Origin: Candidatus Kaiserbacteria bacterium
Lineage (GTDB): Bacteria; Patescibacteriota; Minisyncoccia; Phycocordibacterales; UBA2100
Length of the DNA: 19,677 nucleotides
Assembly (NCBI GenBank): GCA_027066795.1
Contig: JAMONA010000001.1
Location: 1 to 19,677 of the forward strand
Direction: 5' to 3'
Shown here: positions 1 through 7,652 of the stretch, one piece after another
Position numbering within the stretch: position 1 is the stretch's first letter
Layout of the letters: each line of letters starts with the position of its first letter
Notes under the pieces: model-generated
What the model was told of the DNA's origin: nothing
Databases searched by the model: none
What the model saw: the letters and a program-made list of their open reading frames with translations, nothing else
Translations under genes and position numbers: made by a program

Positions 1-705
1 AAAGCTTACGTCTGTACTAGTCTTACTGCCATGGTGACCAAGCTTTAATATATCACTACTCAAGGACTCACCATCTAAGCTCACAAGATACTTCTCTATA
101 GCTATCGGCGAGTCACCTGTAAGCATCACGCTCGCCTCACCATATGTGAGTCTTGCAACTACAGAGGCTAAGTTGCTCTCTACATTACTTATATCTCTAT
201 CTGGGAAAAGTATGTGCAGCTCTACCCTACCTGCCTCACCCTGCCCCAAGTCGTAAACTTGCCCGCGGCGTGCGAGAGTCTCCACTGCGCCGCCATTTTT
301 CTCACTAGCGATAGCAAGCAAAAGTGACTCTACCGCTGGAGCATCATGAGCAACACCTGGCCTCACAATACGTCCGACTTCATAGCGCTTAAGTACACTT
401 ATAAGCCCGCCGACATGGTCGGTATCTGGGTGTGTGGCCACTACCATGTCTACACTCCTGTCGTAAAATGGCATTACCTTACTAAGTTGTCGCAGTACAC
501 CATTACTAGCTCCACCATCTATAAGCACCTGTACGCCACTCGGTGACTCTATAAAAATACTATCACCCTGCCCAACATCTAAAAAAGTCACTGTTAGCTT
601 CCCCACATCTTGTAGCTTATACACAAAAGACCAGATAAAAGATGTTATGCCAAACAACACGACCGTAATTATAAAAAATATAGACCTCTTACTTCTATCA
701 AACAT
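1..705 (-). CDS. ComEC-type metallo-beta-lactamase fold protein, partial
   Basis: The first 235 residues are visible; the 3' end lies beyond the left edge. Residues 9-28 form a membrane anchor, then the MBL fold starts with FLDVGQGDSIFI (41-52), typical of the ComEC C-terminal domain. Metal-binding motif THPDTDHVGG is at 91-100, LTGD at 195-198 and LGHHGSKTST at 222-231. In ComEC this extracellular domain is thought to degrade the non-transported DNA strand during uptake; that role here is inferred. It is a separate anchored protein and not fused to the membrane channel, which is encoded at 1309-2841. Start: ATG at 705, no Shine-Dalgarno; a TATATT box ends 8 nt upstream, suggesting a leaderless mRNA. 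A free-standing MBL hydrolase with another substrate is possible. Confidence 0.85.
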   Translation of the reverse strand, partial: MFDRSKRSIFFIITVVLFGITSFIWSFVYKLQDVGKLTVTFLDVGQGDSIFIESPSGVQVLIDGGASNGVLRQLSKVMPFYDRSVDMVVATHPDTDHVGGLISVLKRYEVGRIVRPGVAHDAPAVESLLLAIASEKNGGAVETLARRGQVYDLGQGEAGRVELHILFPDRDISNVESNLASVVARLTYGEASVMLTGDSPIAIEKYLVSLDGESLSSDILKLGHHGSKTSTDVSF

Positions 706-713
706 TACATATA

Positions 714-719
714 AATATA
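714..719 (-). promoter_or_regulatory. candidate -10 box for the MBL gene
   Basis: TATATT on the minus strand, ending 8 nt before the ATG at 705. With the usual 6-8 nt to the transcription start, the mRNA would begin at or next to the start codon. No clear -35 is visible and the region is AT-rich, so chance is possible. Confidence 0.3.
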
Positions 720-722
720 CTG

Positions 723-728
723 TATAAT
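723..728 (+). promoter_or_regulatory. candidate -10 box for the superoxide dismutase gene
   Basis: Perfect TATAAT in the 57-nt divergent spacer, 34 nt before the ATG at 763, which predicts a leader of about 28 nt. No convincing -35 is seen at 16-18 nt. The leader has no Shine-Dalgarno. Confidence 0.4.
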
Positions 729-762
729 CTATATATACAAACTATTTAATTTAATAAATACT

Positions 763-1353
763 ATGAATCATAGATATGAAGCAAAAAAGTTTAACCTACC
801 TGCAGACATACCAGGGTTATCAGCTAAACAAATAGAGGTGCACATAGGGTTATATAACGGCTATGTAGCGCATGTGAACAAGCTAAATGAGCAGCTTAAG
901 AGTATTTGCAGCAACGAGGGTGACCATACATACGCCATGACAGAGCTTAACCGTCGACTTGGTTTTGAATTTAACGGCATGCGTATGCATGAATACTATT
1001 TTGAGCAGCTTGAAGGAGGTGCTACAGCAGTTGACAGTAGTAGTAAATTTGCCAATATGCTACAAGAGAAACTCGGAGGCTTCGACGGATTAATAAAGGG
1101 ACTAACTATAACAGCGTTGAGTCGCGGCATTGGCTGGACAGTCTTGTACTGGGACAACGTAGCGCAAACACCAGTTATGGCTTGGGTCAGCGACCACGAG
1201 CTGGGTACACTTGCCGGGCTGCCTATAATCTTTGCCATAGACATGTGGGAACATGCCTTTATGGTTGACTACACACCTACAGAAAAAGCACAGTATATAG
1301 AGGCTTATTTAAATAACGTTAACTGGAGTGTTGTATCTGGTAGGTTTATATAA
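763..1353 (+). CDS. Fe/Mn-family superoxide dismutase, archaeal-like active site
   Basis: Converts superoxide to O2 and H2O2, normally in the cytoplasm; no signal peptide. The four metal ligands are H27, H76, D160 and H164 (the last two in DMWEHAF), and the gateway Tyr is Y34. The C-terminal NNVNW motif is also typical. The residue that hydrogen-bonds the metal-bound solvent is not Gln: the Gln69 (SodB) position is Gly72, and the position of E. coli SodA Gln146 is His145, exactly 15 residues before D160, as in Sulfolobus-type enzymes. Metal preference (Fe, Mn or both) cannot be read with confidence. 196 aa is normal length. It is the only plus-strand gene in the first 6 kb and overlaps the comEC-like gene by 45 nt tail to tail. 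Confidence 0.93.
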   Translation: MNHRYEAKKFNLPADIPGLSAKQIEVHIGLYNGYVAHVNKLNEQLKSICSNEGDHTYAMTELNRRLGFEFNGMRMHEYYFEQLEGGATAVDSSSKFANMLQEKLGGFDGLIKGLTITALSRGIGWTVLYWDNVAQTPVMAWVSDHELGTLAGLPIIFAIDMWEHAFMVDYTPTEKAQYIEAYLNNVNWSVVSGRFI

Positions 1354-2841
1354 CCACAACACGATACCTATAGCTAAATACGAAAGGAGTACCCACCACA
1401 TATTAAACTTGTTTATACCTATTGTAATAAATGGCGCTTGTGATAATGCGCTTACGATAGATATCATAATATGTAGGAGAGCATACGCCGCGTAAGCAAA
1501 AGGTACCGCCAGTGCACCACCTAACATGCCTATAACTCCAGTTAAGAATACTACCAGCATAGAGATTGACACAATAGGCAATATTAAAGTGTTAGCGACT
1601 ATGGCTACCACACTTATCTCTCCCATGTAATATAGCAGCAATGGACTAACAGCTATCTGTGTTGCTACTGTTGCACTGACTATGTCCCTAAGGCTAAATC
1701 TTGTTGTTATAAATAATAATTTACTCTGCAATATCGGTAATCCAAGTATCATACCCAGTGTTGCTACAAATGAGAGCTGGAAAGATATATCAGACAGTAA
1801 CGTCGCAGGGTTAAACAGCAGCATCGCAAACCCAACTACAAAAAGCGCACGCAGTACAGCATACTTACGCCGTACTGTTAGAGCCATAAGAGTTAGTAGC
1901 CCCATGGCACTTGCTCGCACTACAGTGGCCCCACCACCAGTAAGTAAGGCAAACAATATTATACCTATAGCGGCTAATACCCTACCAATATTACCACCAG
2001 CAAAACTAAATATATAAGTTAAAAATATAGCAATAATAGCAACGTTAAAGCCTGAAAGTACTACTATATGTATTACTCCAGTCTTACGGAACTCCTCTAA
2101 AAGCTCTTTACCAAGTGATTGTTTAGAGCCCACTGTTATGCCGCCAGCTAGCGCACTCTCTGGCTCAGGTATGTTCTGCTCTATAACGCTTAAATACTTA
2201 CCTTTAATGCTAAACAAGAAACCTCTAAGCCCTGTACTAGTGTTACTTTGTTTAATAGTGACACTGGCCCTTTTAATGACATATTGTATACCATCTTTTT
2301 TTAAATAGCCTACATAATTAAACTCTTTACCTGTGTCCTCGCTTATAAAATTCTTTACTTTTTCTAACTTACCTCCTACTTGAACAACATCCCCATAATA
2401 AAAATCCTTATGTGCACTTGCCTTAACTAAAACATATAGGGACTGCGCAGTCTCTATATCATTACCATCAACACTAAGGAGTTTAACTCTCAAGTTGGTA
2501 CTGTACTCTCGTTTATCTGGCTCTGACACTATCACTCCCCTAATCTCTACCTGACTGTCTTGATATATTAAAAGCTCTTGTAATGATATATCGCTACGCT
2601 CTTGTGCTATTTGCATACGAAGTACACCAAGTATAAAGACCGTAACTATAACCAATAAAACAATCAAGCTTTTAAAAGTAAAGGAAGGTCTTATAGTTCT
2701 TGTTACTAGTACTAGCAGTGCTAACGCCCCACTTAGTACAAGCAAAAACACCACAAACGTGGTGTTTTGCCTAAAAATACTCTGCCATGCTATACCTAAG
2801 GTAAAGCTAATTATAGCAACGTATACAACTACACTGCGCAT
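1309..2841 (-). CDS. comEC: ComEC/Rec2 competence protein, membrane domain only
   Basis: Inner-membrane DNA-uptake channel of natural transformation. 510 aa. Two to three N-terminal helices (about 3-75) are followed by the soluble DUF4131/OB-like region (about 85-195) and a multi-helix Competence domain (about 215-500). Family signatures are visible: ALAGGITVGSKQSL, FRKTGVIHIVVLSGFNVAI, GGGATVVRASAM and LLSDISFQLSFVATLGMI. The C-terminal MBL domain of classical ComEC is missing here and occurs as the gene at 1-705, beyond the SOD gene. The start ATG shares one base with the mscL stop (TAATG), so translation is probably coupled. The last 14 codons are antisense to the end of SOD. The DNA-uptake role is inferred from the family. 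Confidence 0.92.
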   Translation of the reverse strand: MRSVVVYVAIISFTLGIAWQSIFRQNTTFVVFLLVLSGALALLVLVTRTIRPSFTFKSLIVLLVIVTVFILGVLRMQIAQERSDISLQELLIYQDSQVEIRGVIVSEPDKREYSTNLRVKLLSVDGNDIETAQSLYVLVKASAHKDFYYGDVVQVGGKLEKVKNFISEDTGKEFNYVGYLKKDGIQYVIKRASVTIKQSNTSTGLRGFLFSIKGKYLSVIEQNIPEPESALAGGITVGSKQSLGKELLEEFRKTGVIHIVVLSGFNVAIIAIFLTYIFSFAGGNIGRVLAAIGIILFALLTGGGATVVRASAMGLLTLMALTVRRKYAVLRALFVVGFAMLLFNPATLLSDISFQLSFVATLGMILGLPILQSKLLFITTRFSLRDIVSATVATQIAVSPLLLYYMGEISVVAIVANTLILPIVSISMLVVFLTGVIGMLGGALAVPFAYAAYALLHIMISIVSALSQAPFITIGINKFNMWWVLLSYLAIGIVLWLYKPTRYNTPVNVI

Positions 2842-3254
2842 TACTTAGCTAAAGAGTCTCGTATCTCCTCAAGGAGTTTTATATCTGCTGGAGTCTCCTT
2901 TGGCTTTTCTTCCTCTTTAGTCTGCATCTTAGTAACAGCCTTTATAAGCATAAAGATAACGAATCCAAGTATAACGAATCCAATCACATCATTTATGAAA
3001 ACACCGTACTTTATAACGGGAGCACTAGCCTCCTCTGCGGCCTTAAGGCTTGCGTAGCCCCCTCCGTCAAGAGCCACATATAGAGAGCTGAAGTCTACCT
3101 TACCTAGCAACATACCGATTGGTGGCATCACTATATTAGTAACCAAAGACTTAACAACTGTAGAAAATGCTGCACCGAATATAAAGCCGACCGCCATATC
3201 CATAACATTACCCTTTATTAGAAACCCCTTAAAATCGTTTATAAATCCTTTCAT
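2841..3254 (-). CDS. mscL: Large-conductance mechanosensitive channel MscL
   Basis: Homopentameric inner-membrane channel that opens under membrane tension and releases solutes during osmotic downshock. 137 aa, the usual length. The N-terminal FINDFKGFLIKGNVMDMAVG is the conserved amphipathic helix and start of TM1 (about 14-45); a periplasmic loop with GGGYAS follows; TM2 is about 84-108; and a charged cytoplasmic helix (KEEEKPKE onward) ends the protein. Start ATG at 3254 is preceded only by AT-rich sequence without Shine-Dalgarno. It sits 43 nt behind the RNase HI gene and overlaps the comEC start by one base, so the two are likely one transcript. Confidence 0.96.
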   Translation of the reverse strand: MKGFINDFKGFLIKGNVMDMAVGFIFGAAFSTVVKSLVTNIVMPPIGMLLGKVDFSSLYVALDGGGYASLKAAEEASAPVIKYGVFINDVIGFVILGFVIFMLIKAVTKMQTKEEEKPKETPADIKLLEEIRDSLAK

Positions 3255-3297
3255 ATTTTATATATTAATACTTATAATTAATAAGATACTAGCATAA

Positions 3298-3741
3298 TTA
3301 TATAGCTCTATCCATGGCCTCATTAGCCAATGCATCTGCATGTTTGTTAAGATCACGTCGCACGTGGGTGAATTTAACACATTTAAATTGCTTGAGTATT
3401 GTATTAATCTCGTTAAATTGCTTACGGATACCAAGGTCTTTCACTTTCCACCTACCACTCAACTGCTCTACTGCAAGCTTACTGTCTGCACGCAGCTCTA
3501 TAGAGTTGCCTTGCAAGCCCAACTCTATACATTTTTGTAAAGCAAGTATTATAGCTTGGTATTCAGCATAATTATTTGTTTTATCATCTCCTAAATAACT
3601 ACTCACTTCTGCAATTGGCTCACCACTAATCTGACCAGAGTTTGTAGCATTGAAAATAACAGCACCCGCACCAGCTATACCTGGGTTGCCCCTAGCACCG
3701 CCATCTGTGTAGATTATTATTGGACTTATATTATTTATCAT
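3298..3741 (-). CDS. rnhA: Ribonuclease HI family protein
   Basis: Cleaves the RNA strand of RNA-DNA hybrids (R-loops, Okazaki primers). With the start chosen here the protein is 147 aa. Catalytic carboxylates: D13 (IIIYTDGGARGNPG), E60 (NNYAEYQA), D86 (ELRADSKLAVEQL) and D136 (NKHADALANEA). An in-frame ATG 45 nt upstream (3786) would add 15 unconserved residues inside the upstream gene. The ATG at 3741 overlaps the preceding stop by 11 nt, fits the family N-terminus and allows coupled translation. The spacing and motifs match the compact bacterial/archaeal type without a hybrid-binding domain. Confidence 0.93.
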   Translation of the reverse strand: MINNISPIIIYTDGGARGNPGIAGAGAVIFNATNSGQISGEPIAEVSSYLGDDKTNNYAEYQAIILALQKCIELGLQGNSIELRADSKLAVEQLSGRWKVKDLGIRKQFNEINTILKQFKCVKFTHVRRDLNKHADALANEAMDRAI

Positions 3742-4363
3742 CTGACTGCTCTTGTGGTTGAGCTTGTAATATCTGACGATACACATGTATAGCTGCGAAA
3801 GAAGATACTGGTATAGTCACTATAAGACCGATAACGAGAGCCATCGCCCCAACAATATTTAAGAGGATTAACACCAACGTAAACAAAAACAGTTGCCAAC
3901 GGTACCCTTTTGACATCTCCCAGCTTTTTTTAATAGCCATTATTGGGCCCATACCCTTTTCTACTACTAAGTATGGTGCAAACATAAGACCCATAGACGC
4001 TATTATGCCAGGGATAATAAATAGAATAAGTCCACCTATTATTGCTATGGCACTTAATACAATTACAGCTAAGTAACTCCAAAACGACGCGGCAGGAGTT
4101 AACCAGTCTTTGTACCCTATTTGCTTTTTGTCATAAACCGCCAATAATATGAACAACAGGCCCATGCCAATTATAGTCTGCAAGCCAAAATCTACTACGT
4201 TCAATACGAAATAAACCATACCTGAAGTTTGCTCAATTATTATACTTGTAGCTGCAGATGCAGCCATAACTATCAAGAAAAGCCCAATTATAAACCATGA
4301 CCTCTCCTTAAATATTTCCCAACCTGTCTTTATAGACTCTTTAATGCTAAAGGTTTGCTTCAT
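3731..4363 (-). CDS. Multipass membrane protein, DUF975/UPF0259-like
   Basis: Unknown function. 210 aa with about five or six hydrophobic segments: 22-45, 50-75, 92-112, 113-130 (FIIPGIIASMGLMFAPYLVV) and 155-190. The Gly-rich helix with IIPGI, followed by VVEKGMGPIMAIKKSWEMSKGYRW, is the pattern of DUF975/YciC-like integral membrane proteins, where the loop carries a repeated Ala-Ile-x-x-Ser-Trp element; IKESIKTGWEIF near the N-terminus echoes it. The family has no established biochemical role. The hydrophilic C-terminus ends in QEQSDDK. Its stop lies 11 nt inside the RNase HI gene. Start ATG at 4363 has no Shine-Dalgarno; a good promoter lies just upstream. Confidence 0.8.
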   Translation of the reverse strand: MKQTFSIKESIKTGWEIFKERSWFIIGLFLIVMAASAATSIIIEQTSGMVYFVLNVVDFGLQTIIGMGLLFILLAVYDKKQIGYKDWLTPAASFWSYLAVIVLSAIAIIGGLILFIIPGIIASMGLMFAPYLVVEKGMGPIMAIKKSWEMSKGYRWQLFLFTLVLILLNIVGAMALVIGLIVTIPVSSFAAIHVYRQILQAQPQEQSDDK

Positions 4364-4397
4364 AAAAAATAATTTTTAATATAATAAATTCGTTACA

Positions 4398-4426
4398 ATT
4401 ATGCCATGAGTCACACACCTACACAA
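4398..4426 (-). promoter_or_regulatory. candidate promoter of the membrane protein-rnhA-mscL-comEC unit
   Basis: On the minus strand TTGTGT (4426-4421) is followed after 17 nt by CATAAT (4403-4398), which carries an extended -10 element (TGG directly before). Transcription would start near 4391, about 28 nt before the ATG at 4363. The -35 overlaps the recJ stop codon, so the downstream genes probably have their own start. Confidence 0.4.
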
Positions 4427-6083
4427 TGTCTATAATCCTCAGCTCTAGAGTACGCCTACCCGCAAATGCACTCTCCTCCATATTTGCCAACAGTTTGACT
4501 ACTGAACCCTCAATAATTTTATTAGTAAATGAATTTGAGGTTGCAAAAAACTTACTTGCTTTACGTGTGCACCCTACAGCATCTTTAAAGTAAACCTCAA
4601 CATGGTTCTGCTCTTTACCGAAGTGTCTAATACTACTGACTGTTAAAGAGGTGAAGCTAATAACTGGCTTAGGGTTACCAATACCAAACGGGGCCATGGT
4701 ATTTATGTCTTTTAAATTGTTACTATTTATATCTTTAAGTTCAAACTCTAAATCCTCTACAAGAATGTCTTGTGGCTTATCATTCAGCTGTACTTTTGAA
4801 TAGGATTTATTAAAAGCATCACTAAGACTATGTATACCATCATCGGAAACAGCGAAGCCTCCAGCAGCGTGATGACCTCCATAATATAATAACGCATCTT
4901 TAGACGCGTTAAATATGTCTACAACACTTGTCCCGTCTCCACTCCTACATGAGCCCTTAAGTGTGCCTGTTCCCTCTCTACCCCACAAGCATACTACCTT
5001 GCCAAGACTGTCTGACAAACTACCTGAAGCCAAGCCAACAAGAGCCGGACTCCAGGATGGGTCACCTGTTACTATTACATTTGGTAACTCACCACCCTCT
5101 GACATTTGCTCTACTTTTGCCTTAGCTTGTTTGACTATCGCTGCTACGGAGCCCTTACGCTTATTATTTAAGCTCTCAAGCTTACTTGCTAGTGCCTCTG
5201 CTTCTTCTATACTATCTGTTGATAGTAGGCTAAAGGCATCTTCTGGGTGCCCCATACGACTTGAGGCGTTTATACGTGGCCCTATTGAGAAGCCGATATC
5301 ATTCTCATTTATTAACCCCTGGTTAATTCGTAACTTTCTACATAGTGCAATTATACCTATCCTGCGACTCTTGCGAAGTACTATAAGACCCCAGTGTGTG
5401 AGTGCCCTATTTTCTCCAACAAGTGGTACCATATCTGCAACTGTCGCTATAGCTACTAGGTCAAGCAGCCACTTCTCCCAACCTTCTTTTACACCATTGA
5501 ACTCACCTTTGGCTATAAGTGCCTGCACTAGTTTATATGCCACACCTGTACCACACAGACCATCGAAAGGGTACTTGCAGTTGACTTGTTTTGGGTTAAG
5601 TATAGCCAGTGCCTTAGGCAAATCAACCAACGGCTCATGGTGGTCGGTTATTATTACATCAACGCCAAGCAAACTTGCATGCTCTACTGTGTCTGCTGCT
5701 GTAATACCTACATCAACCGTTATTATTAGACCCACCTCCTCGTTAGCAAGCTTGTCTACAGCACCCTTATGAAAACCATACCCCTCTGTGTCTCTATGTG
5801 GTATGTAGTTGGTAAAATTGTTATAACCTATTTTTTTAAAAAAGTCATACAAGAGCACACCTGCTGGTATCCCATCTGCATCGAAATCACTGTATATGGC
5901 TATCTTTTCATCACTTTTTATAGCCGCCCTTATTCTTTCCACAGCTTTGTCCATCCCTCTCATTAAAAACGGGTCATGTAAATCATCGTTATAGGAAGGG
6001 TTTATAAAAGCGTCGGCATCTTTCTTGTTGGCTATCCCAAGCTTTTTGAGCAATGTCTGTATGATATTTGAATAATCTTCCAT
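4419..6083 (-). CDS. recJ: Single-stranded-DNA exonuclease RecJ (DHH/DHHA1)
   Basis: 5'-3' ssDNA exonuclease of recombination and repair. 554 aa, near the normal length. DHH-domain motifs: YSDFDADGIPA (64-74), TVDVGI (122-127, where VDxGI is usual), TDHHEPL (146-152), IATVADMVP (212-220) and GPRINASSRMG (268-278). The DHHA1 motif GGHHAAGGF is at 402-410, followed by a C-terminal OB-fold-like region with APFGIGNPKP. All metal-binding Asp/His residues expected in motifs I-IV are present, so it should be active. It starts 40 nt from the divergent HIT gene. A TATATT box 11 nt upstream of the ATG suggests a very short leader, with low certainty. Confidence 0.95.
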   Translation of the reverse strand: MEDYSNIIQTLLKKLGIANKKDADAFINPSYNDDLHDPFLMRGMDKAVERIRAAIKSDEKIAIYSDFDADGIPAGVLLYDFFKKIGYNNFTNYIPHRDTEGYGFHKGAVDKLANEEVGLIITVDVGITAADTVEHASLLGVDVIITDHHEPLVDLPKALAILNPKQVNCKYPFDGLCGTGVAYKLVQALIAKGEFNGVKEGWEKWLLDLVAIATVADMVPLVGENRALTHWGLIVLRKSRRIGIIALCRKLRINQGLINENDIGFSIGPRINASSRMGHPEDAFSLLSTDSIEEAEALASKLESLNNKRKGSVAAIVKQAKAKVEQMSEGGELPNVIVTGDPSWSPALVGLASGSLSDSLGKVVCLWGREGTGTLKGSCRSGDGTSVVDIFNASKDALLYYGGHHAAGGFAVSDDGIHSLSDAFNKSYSKVQLNDKPQDILVEDLEFELKDINSNNLKDINTMAPFGIGNPKPVISFTSLTVSSIRHFGKEQNHVEVYFKDAVGCTRKASKFFATSNSFTNKIIEGSVVKLLANMEESAFAGRRTLELRIIDIV

Positions 6084-6106
6084 AATAATTAAACAATATA
6101 AATTTA

Positions 6107-6115
6107 TGTTATACT
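6107..6115 (+). promoter_or_regulatory. extended -10 promoter of the HIT gene
   Basis: TGTTATACT is an extended -10 element (TGn plus TATACT). Its end is 8 nt before the ATG at 6124, so transcription should start at or within a base or two of the start codon. It overlaps the upstream in-frame ATG at 6106, which therefore cannot be the start if this promoter is used. No -35 is evident, as is common for extended -10 promoters. Confidence 0.5.
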
Positions 6116-6123
6116 ACCATAAT

Positions 6124-6537
6124 ATGAAAGACGATGACTGCATATTTTGCAAGATAAGCTCTAACGAAGTTGACGTGCACAAGGTTTACGAAGACGATAC
6201 TACTATAGCCTTCTTAGATATAGAGCCTATACGTGAGGGGCACTTATTGGTGATACCTAAAGACCATTACCCATACATGCAAGACGTACCAGATGATGTT
6301 TATTCTAAAATGATGCTAACAGTAAAAATGTTACAAAAAAAGCTTGGTCACGTATTTAAAGCACCTAAGACAGGTATCTTTGTGTCTGGTTGGGATATCC
6401 CACATACACATGTACATGTAGTGCCGATGTTTGATTCTAAAGATATCACATCTAAACCTTTACTAGAAAAAACTGCGCCAAAACCAACAGAAGAAGGTTT
6501 CCGTAACACTACAGAAAGAATCAAGCAAGCGCTTTAA
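6124..6537 (+). CDS. HIT-family nucleotide hydrolase
   Basis: Histidine-triad protein that probably hydrolyses a nucleoside phosphoramidate or dinucleotide substrate; the true substrate is unknown. 137 aa. The triad HTHVHVVP has H94, H96 and H98. CIFC (C6, C9) with H48 and H94 forms the usual structural zinc site. FLDIEPIREGHLLVIPKDHYP (split here around residues 31-50) is typical of the HINT-like branch. The Asn normally found about ten residues before the triad is replaced (SGWDIP). The start is taken at 6124 because MKDDDCIFCKI matches the family; the ATG at 6106 lies inside the promoter. The 3' end overlaps pgk by 17 nt tail to tail. Confidence 0.92.
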   Translation: MKDDDCIFCKISSNEVDVHKVYEDDTTIAFLDIEPIREGHLLVIPKDHYPYMQDVPDDVYSKMMLTVKMLQKKLGHVFKAPKTGIFVSGWDIPHTHVHVVPMFDSKDITSKPLLEKTAPKPTEEGFRNTTERIKQAL

Positions 6538-7651
6538 GGCCTACCAGATCACCATCTTGTAGAAAAGCGAGCATGGCTCCACCGCCAGAAGATATATGAC
6601 TAAATATATTATGTTTACCTGCTCCTACAGTGGCCATAGTGTCTCCTCCACCTGTTAATATCTGTGCATCACTATTAGCGAACATATCCAGTAACCTATC
6701 TGTACCTTGTGAGAAGCCGCCCTCATAATACCCCAATGGCCCATTCCATAATATATACCTAACATCTATATCACTATTAATGTCTTGCAAGAGGTTACTA
6801 GGTGGCACCGCATCAACGATGCGCATATCTGACGTCACGCCGTCTGGGCTAATATATATTGTATGCCCATCTGCATCAGCAACTCTTACTGTATCTGGTA
6901 ATATAATTTGCTTACTATATAGGATATCATGTGGTATAGAGCCATTATGCACTAATGACTTGCCAACCTCGTACCCTTTTGATTTAAAAAACTCGTTTGC
7001 AATAGCGCCTCCTATAAATACCCTATCGTATATCTTTAAAAACTTACGTATCAGTGGCTCTTTTGTAGCGAATTTGGCTCCTCCTAGTACAAAGAGTGAT
7101 GGTTTTGGTGGGTCCATCGCCTGCCTTAAGTATTTCACCTCCTCTTCAACTAAAAGCCCTGCGTAACTAGGCATGAACTTAGGTAAGCTAATTATACTGG
7201 CGTGAGTTCGGTGACATACAGAGAACGCATCTTGTACAAATATACTGTCTTTACCCATTATTATTGCGAGCTCTTTAGCTAGTGAACTCCGCGACTGCTC
7301 GTCAGACGAAACCTCTCTTGGGTCTTGTCTAATATTCTCAACTAAAATGAGATTATGCTCTAACATAGCTTCTTTTAAGTCTCGCATCTGAGTAAAATAT
7401 AAAGACGGAAAATGTTTTTGCAATTCTAAAAAAACTGGGCGCAGGGTGTCTTCCCTGCCCCTACCTAAATGGGCGATTATCACAACCTGCTTTGTATTAC
7501 TTATTAAATACTCCAACGTTGGTATCGCTGCAAAAATACGAAAATTATCTACTATAGCTCCACTGGCATCGAGAGGTGTATTAAGGCCAGCGCGTAATAA
7601 TACCTTCTTGTCTCTTAAGTCATTAAGTAGAATGTTACTAAGTAAATTCAT
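6521..7651 (-). CDS. pgk: Phosphoglycerate kinase
   Basis: Transfers phosphate from 1,3-bisphosphoglycerate to ADP in lower glycolysis. 376 aa from the ATG at 7651, which lies one base after the tpiA stop; an ATG at 7669 would sit inside tpiA. Motifs: HLGRG (61-65), LVENIR (103-108), FVQDAFSVCHRTHAS (138-152), LGGAKFATK (189-197), GGAIANEFF (214-222), WNGPLGYYE (302-310), LTGGGDTMATV (332-342) and HISSGGGAML (352-361). The N-terminal signature, usually RVDFN, is RAGLN (20-24): the Asp that contacts 3-phosphoglycerate is Gly22 (see findings). The rest of the ATP site looks intact. Operon partner of tpiA, the next enzyme pair in the pathway. Confidence 0.95.
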   Translation of the reverse strand: MNLLSNILLNDLRDKKVLLRAGLNTPLDASGAIVDNFRIFAAIPTLEYLISNTKQVVIIAHLGRGREDTLRPVFLELQKHFPSLYFTQMRDLKEAMLEHNLILVENIRQDPREVSSDEQSRSSLAKELAIIMGKDSIFVQDAFSVCHRTHASIISLPKFMPSYAGLLVEEEVKYLRQAMDPPKPSLFVLGGAKFATKEPLIRKFLKIYDRVFIGGAIANEFFKSKGYEVGKSLVHNGSIPHDILYSKQIILPDTVRVADADGHTIYISPDGVTSDMRIVDAVPPSNLLQDINSDIDVRYILWNGPLGYYEGGFSQGTDRLLDMFANSDAQILTGGGDTMATVGAGKHNIFSHISSGGGAMLAFLQDGDLVGLKALA

Positions 7652-7652
7652 A

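Noticed and set aside
4915..5772. A 285-codon open frame on the plus strand inside recJ
   Set aside because: It is antisense to well-conserved RecJ motifs, has a composition typical of a shadow frame and no family resemblance.
6106..6123. Upstream ATG as start of the HIT protein
   Set aside because: It lies inside the extended -10 promoter and adds residues not found in the family; the ATG at 6124 gives MKDDDCIFCKI.
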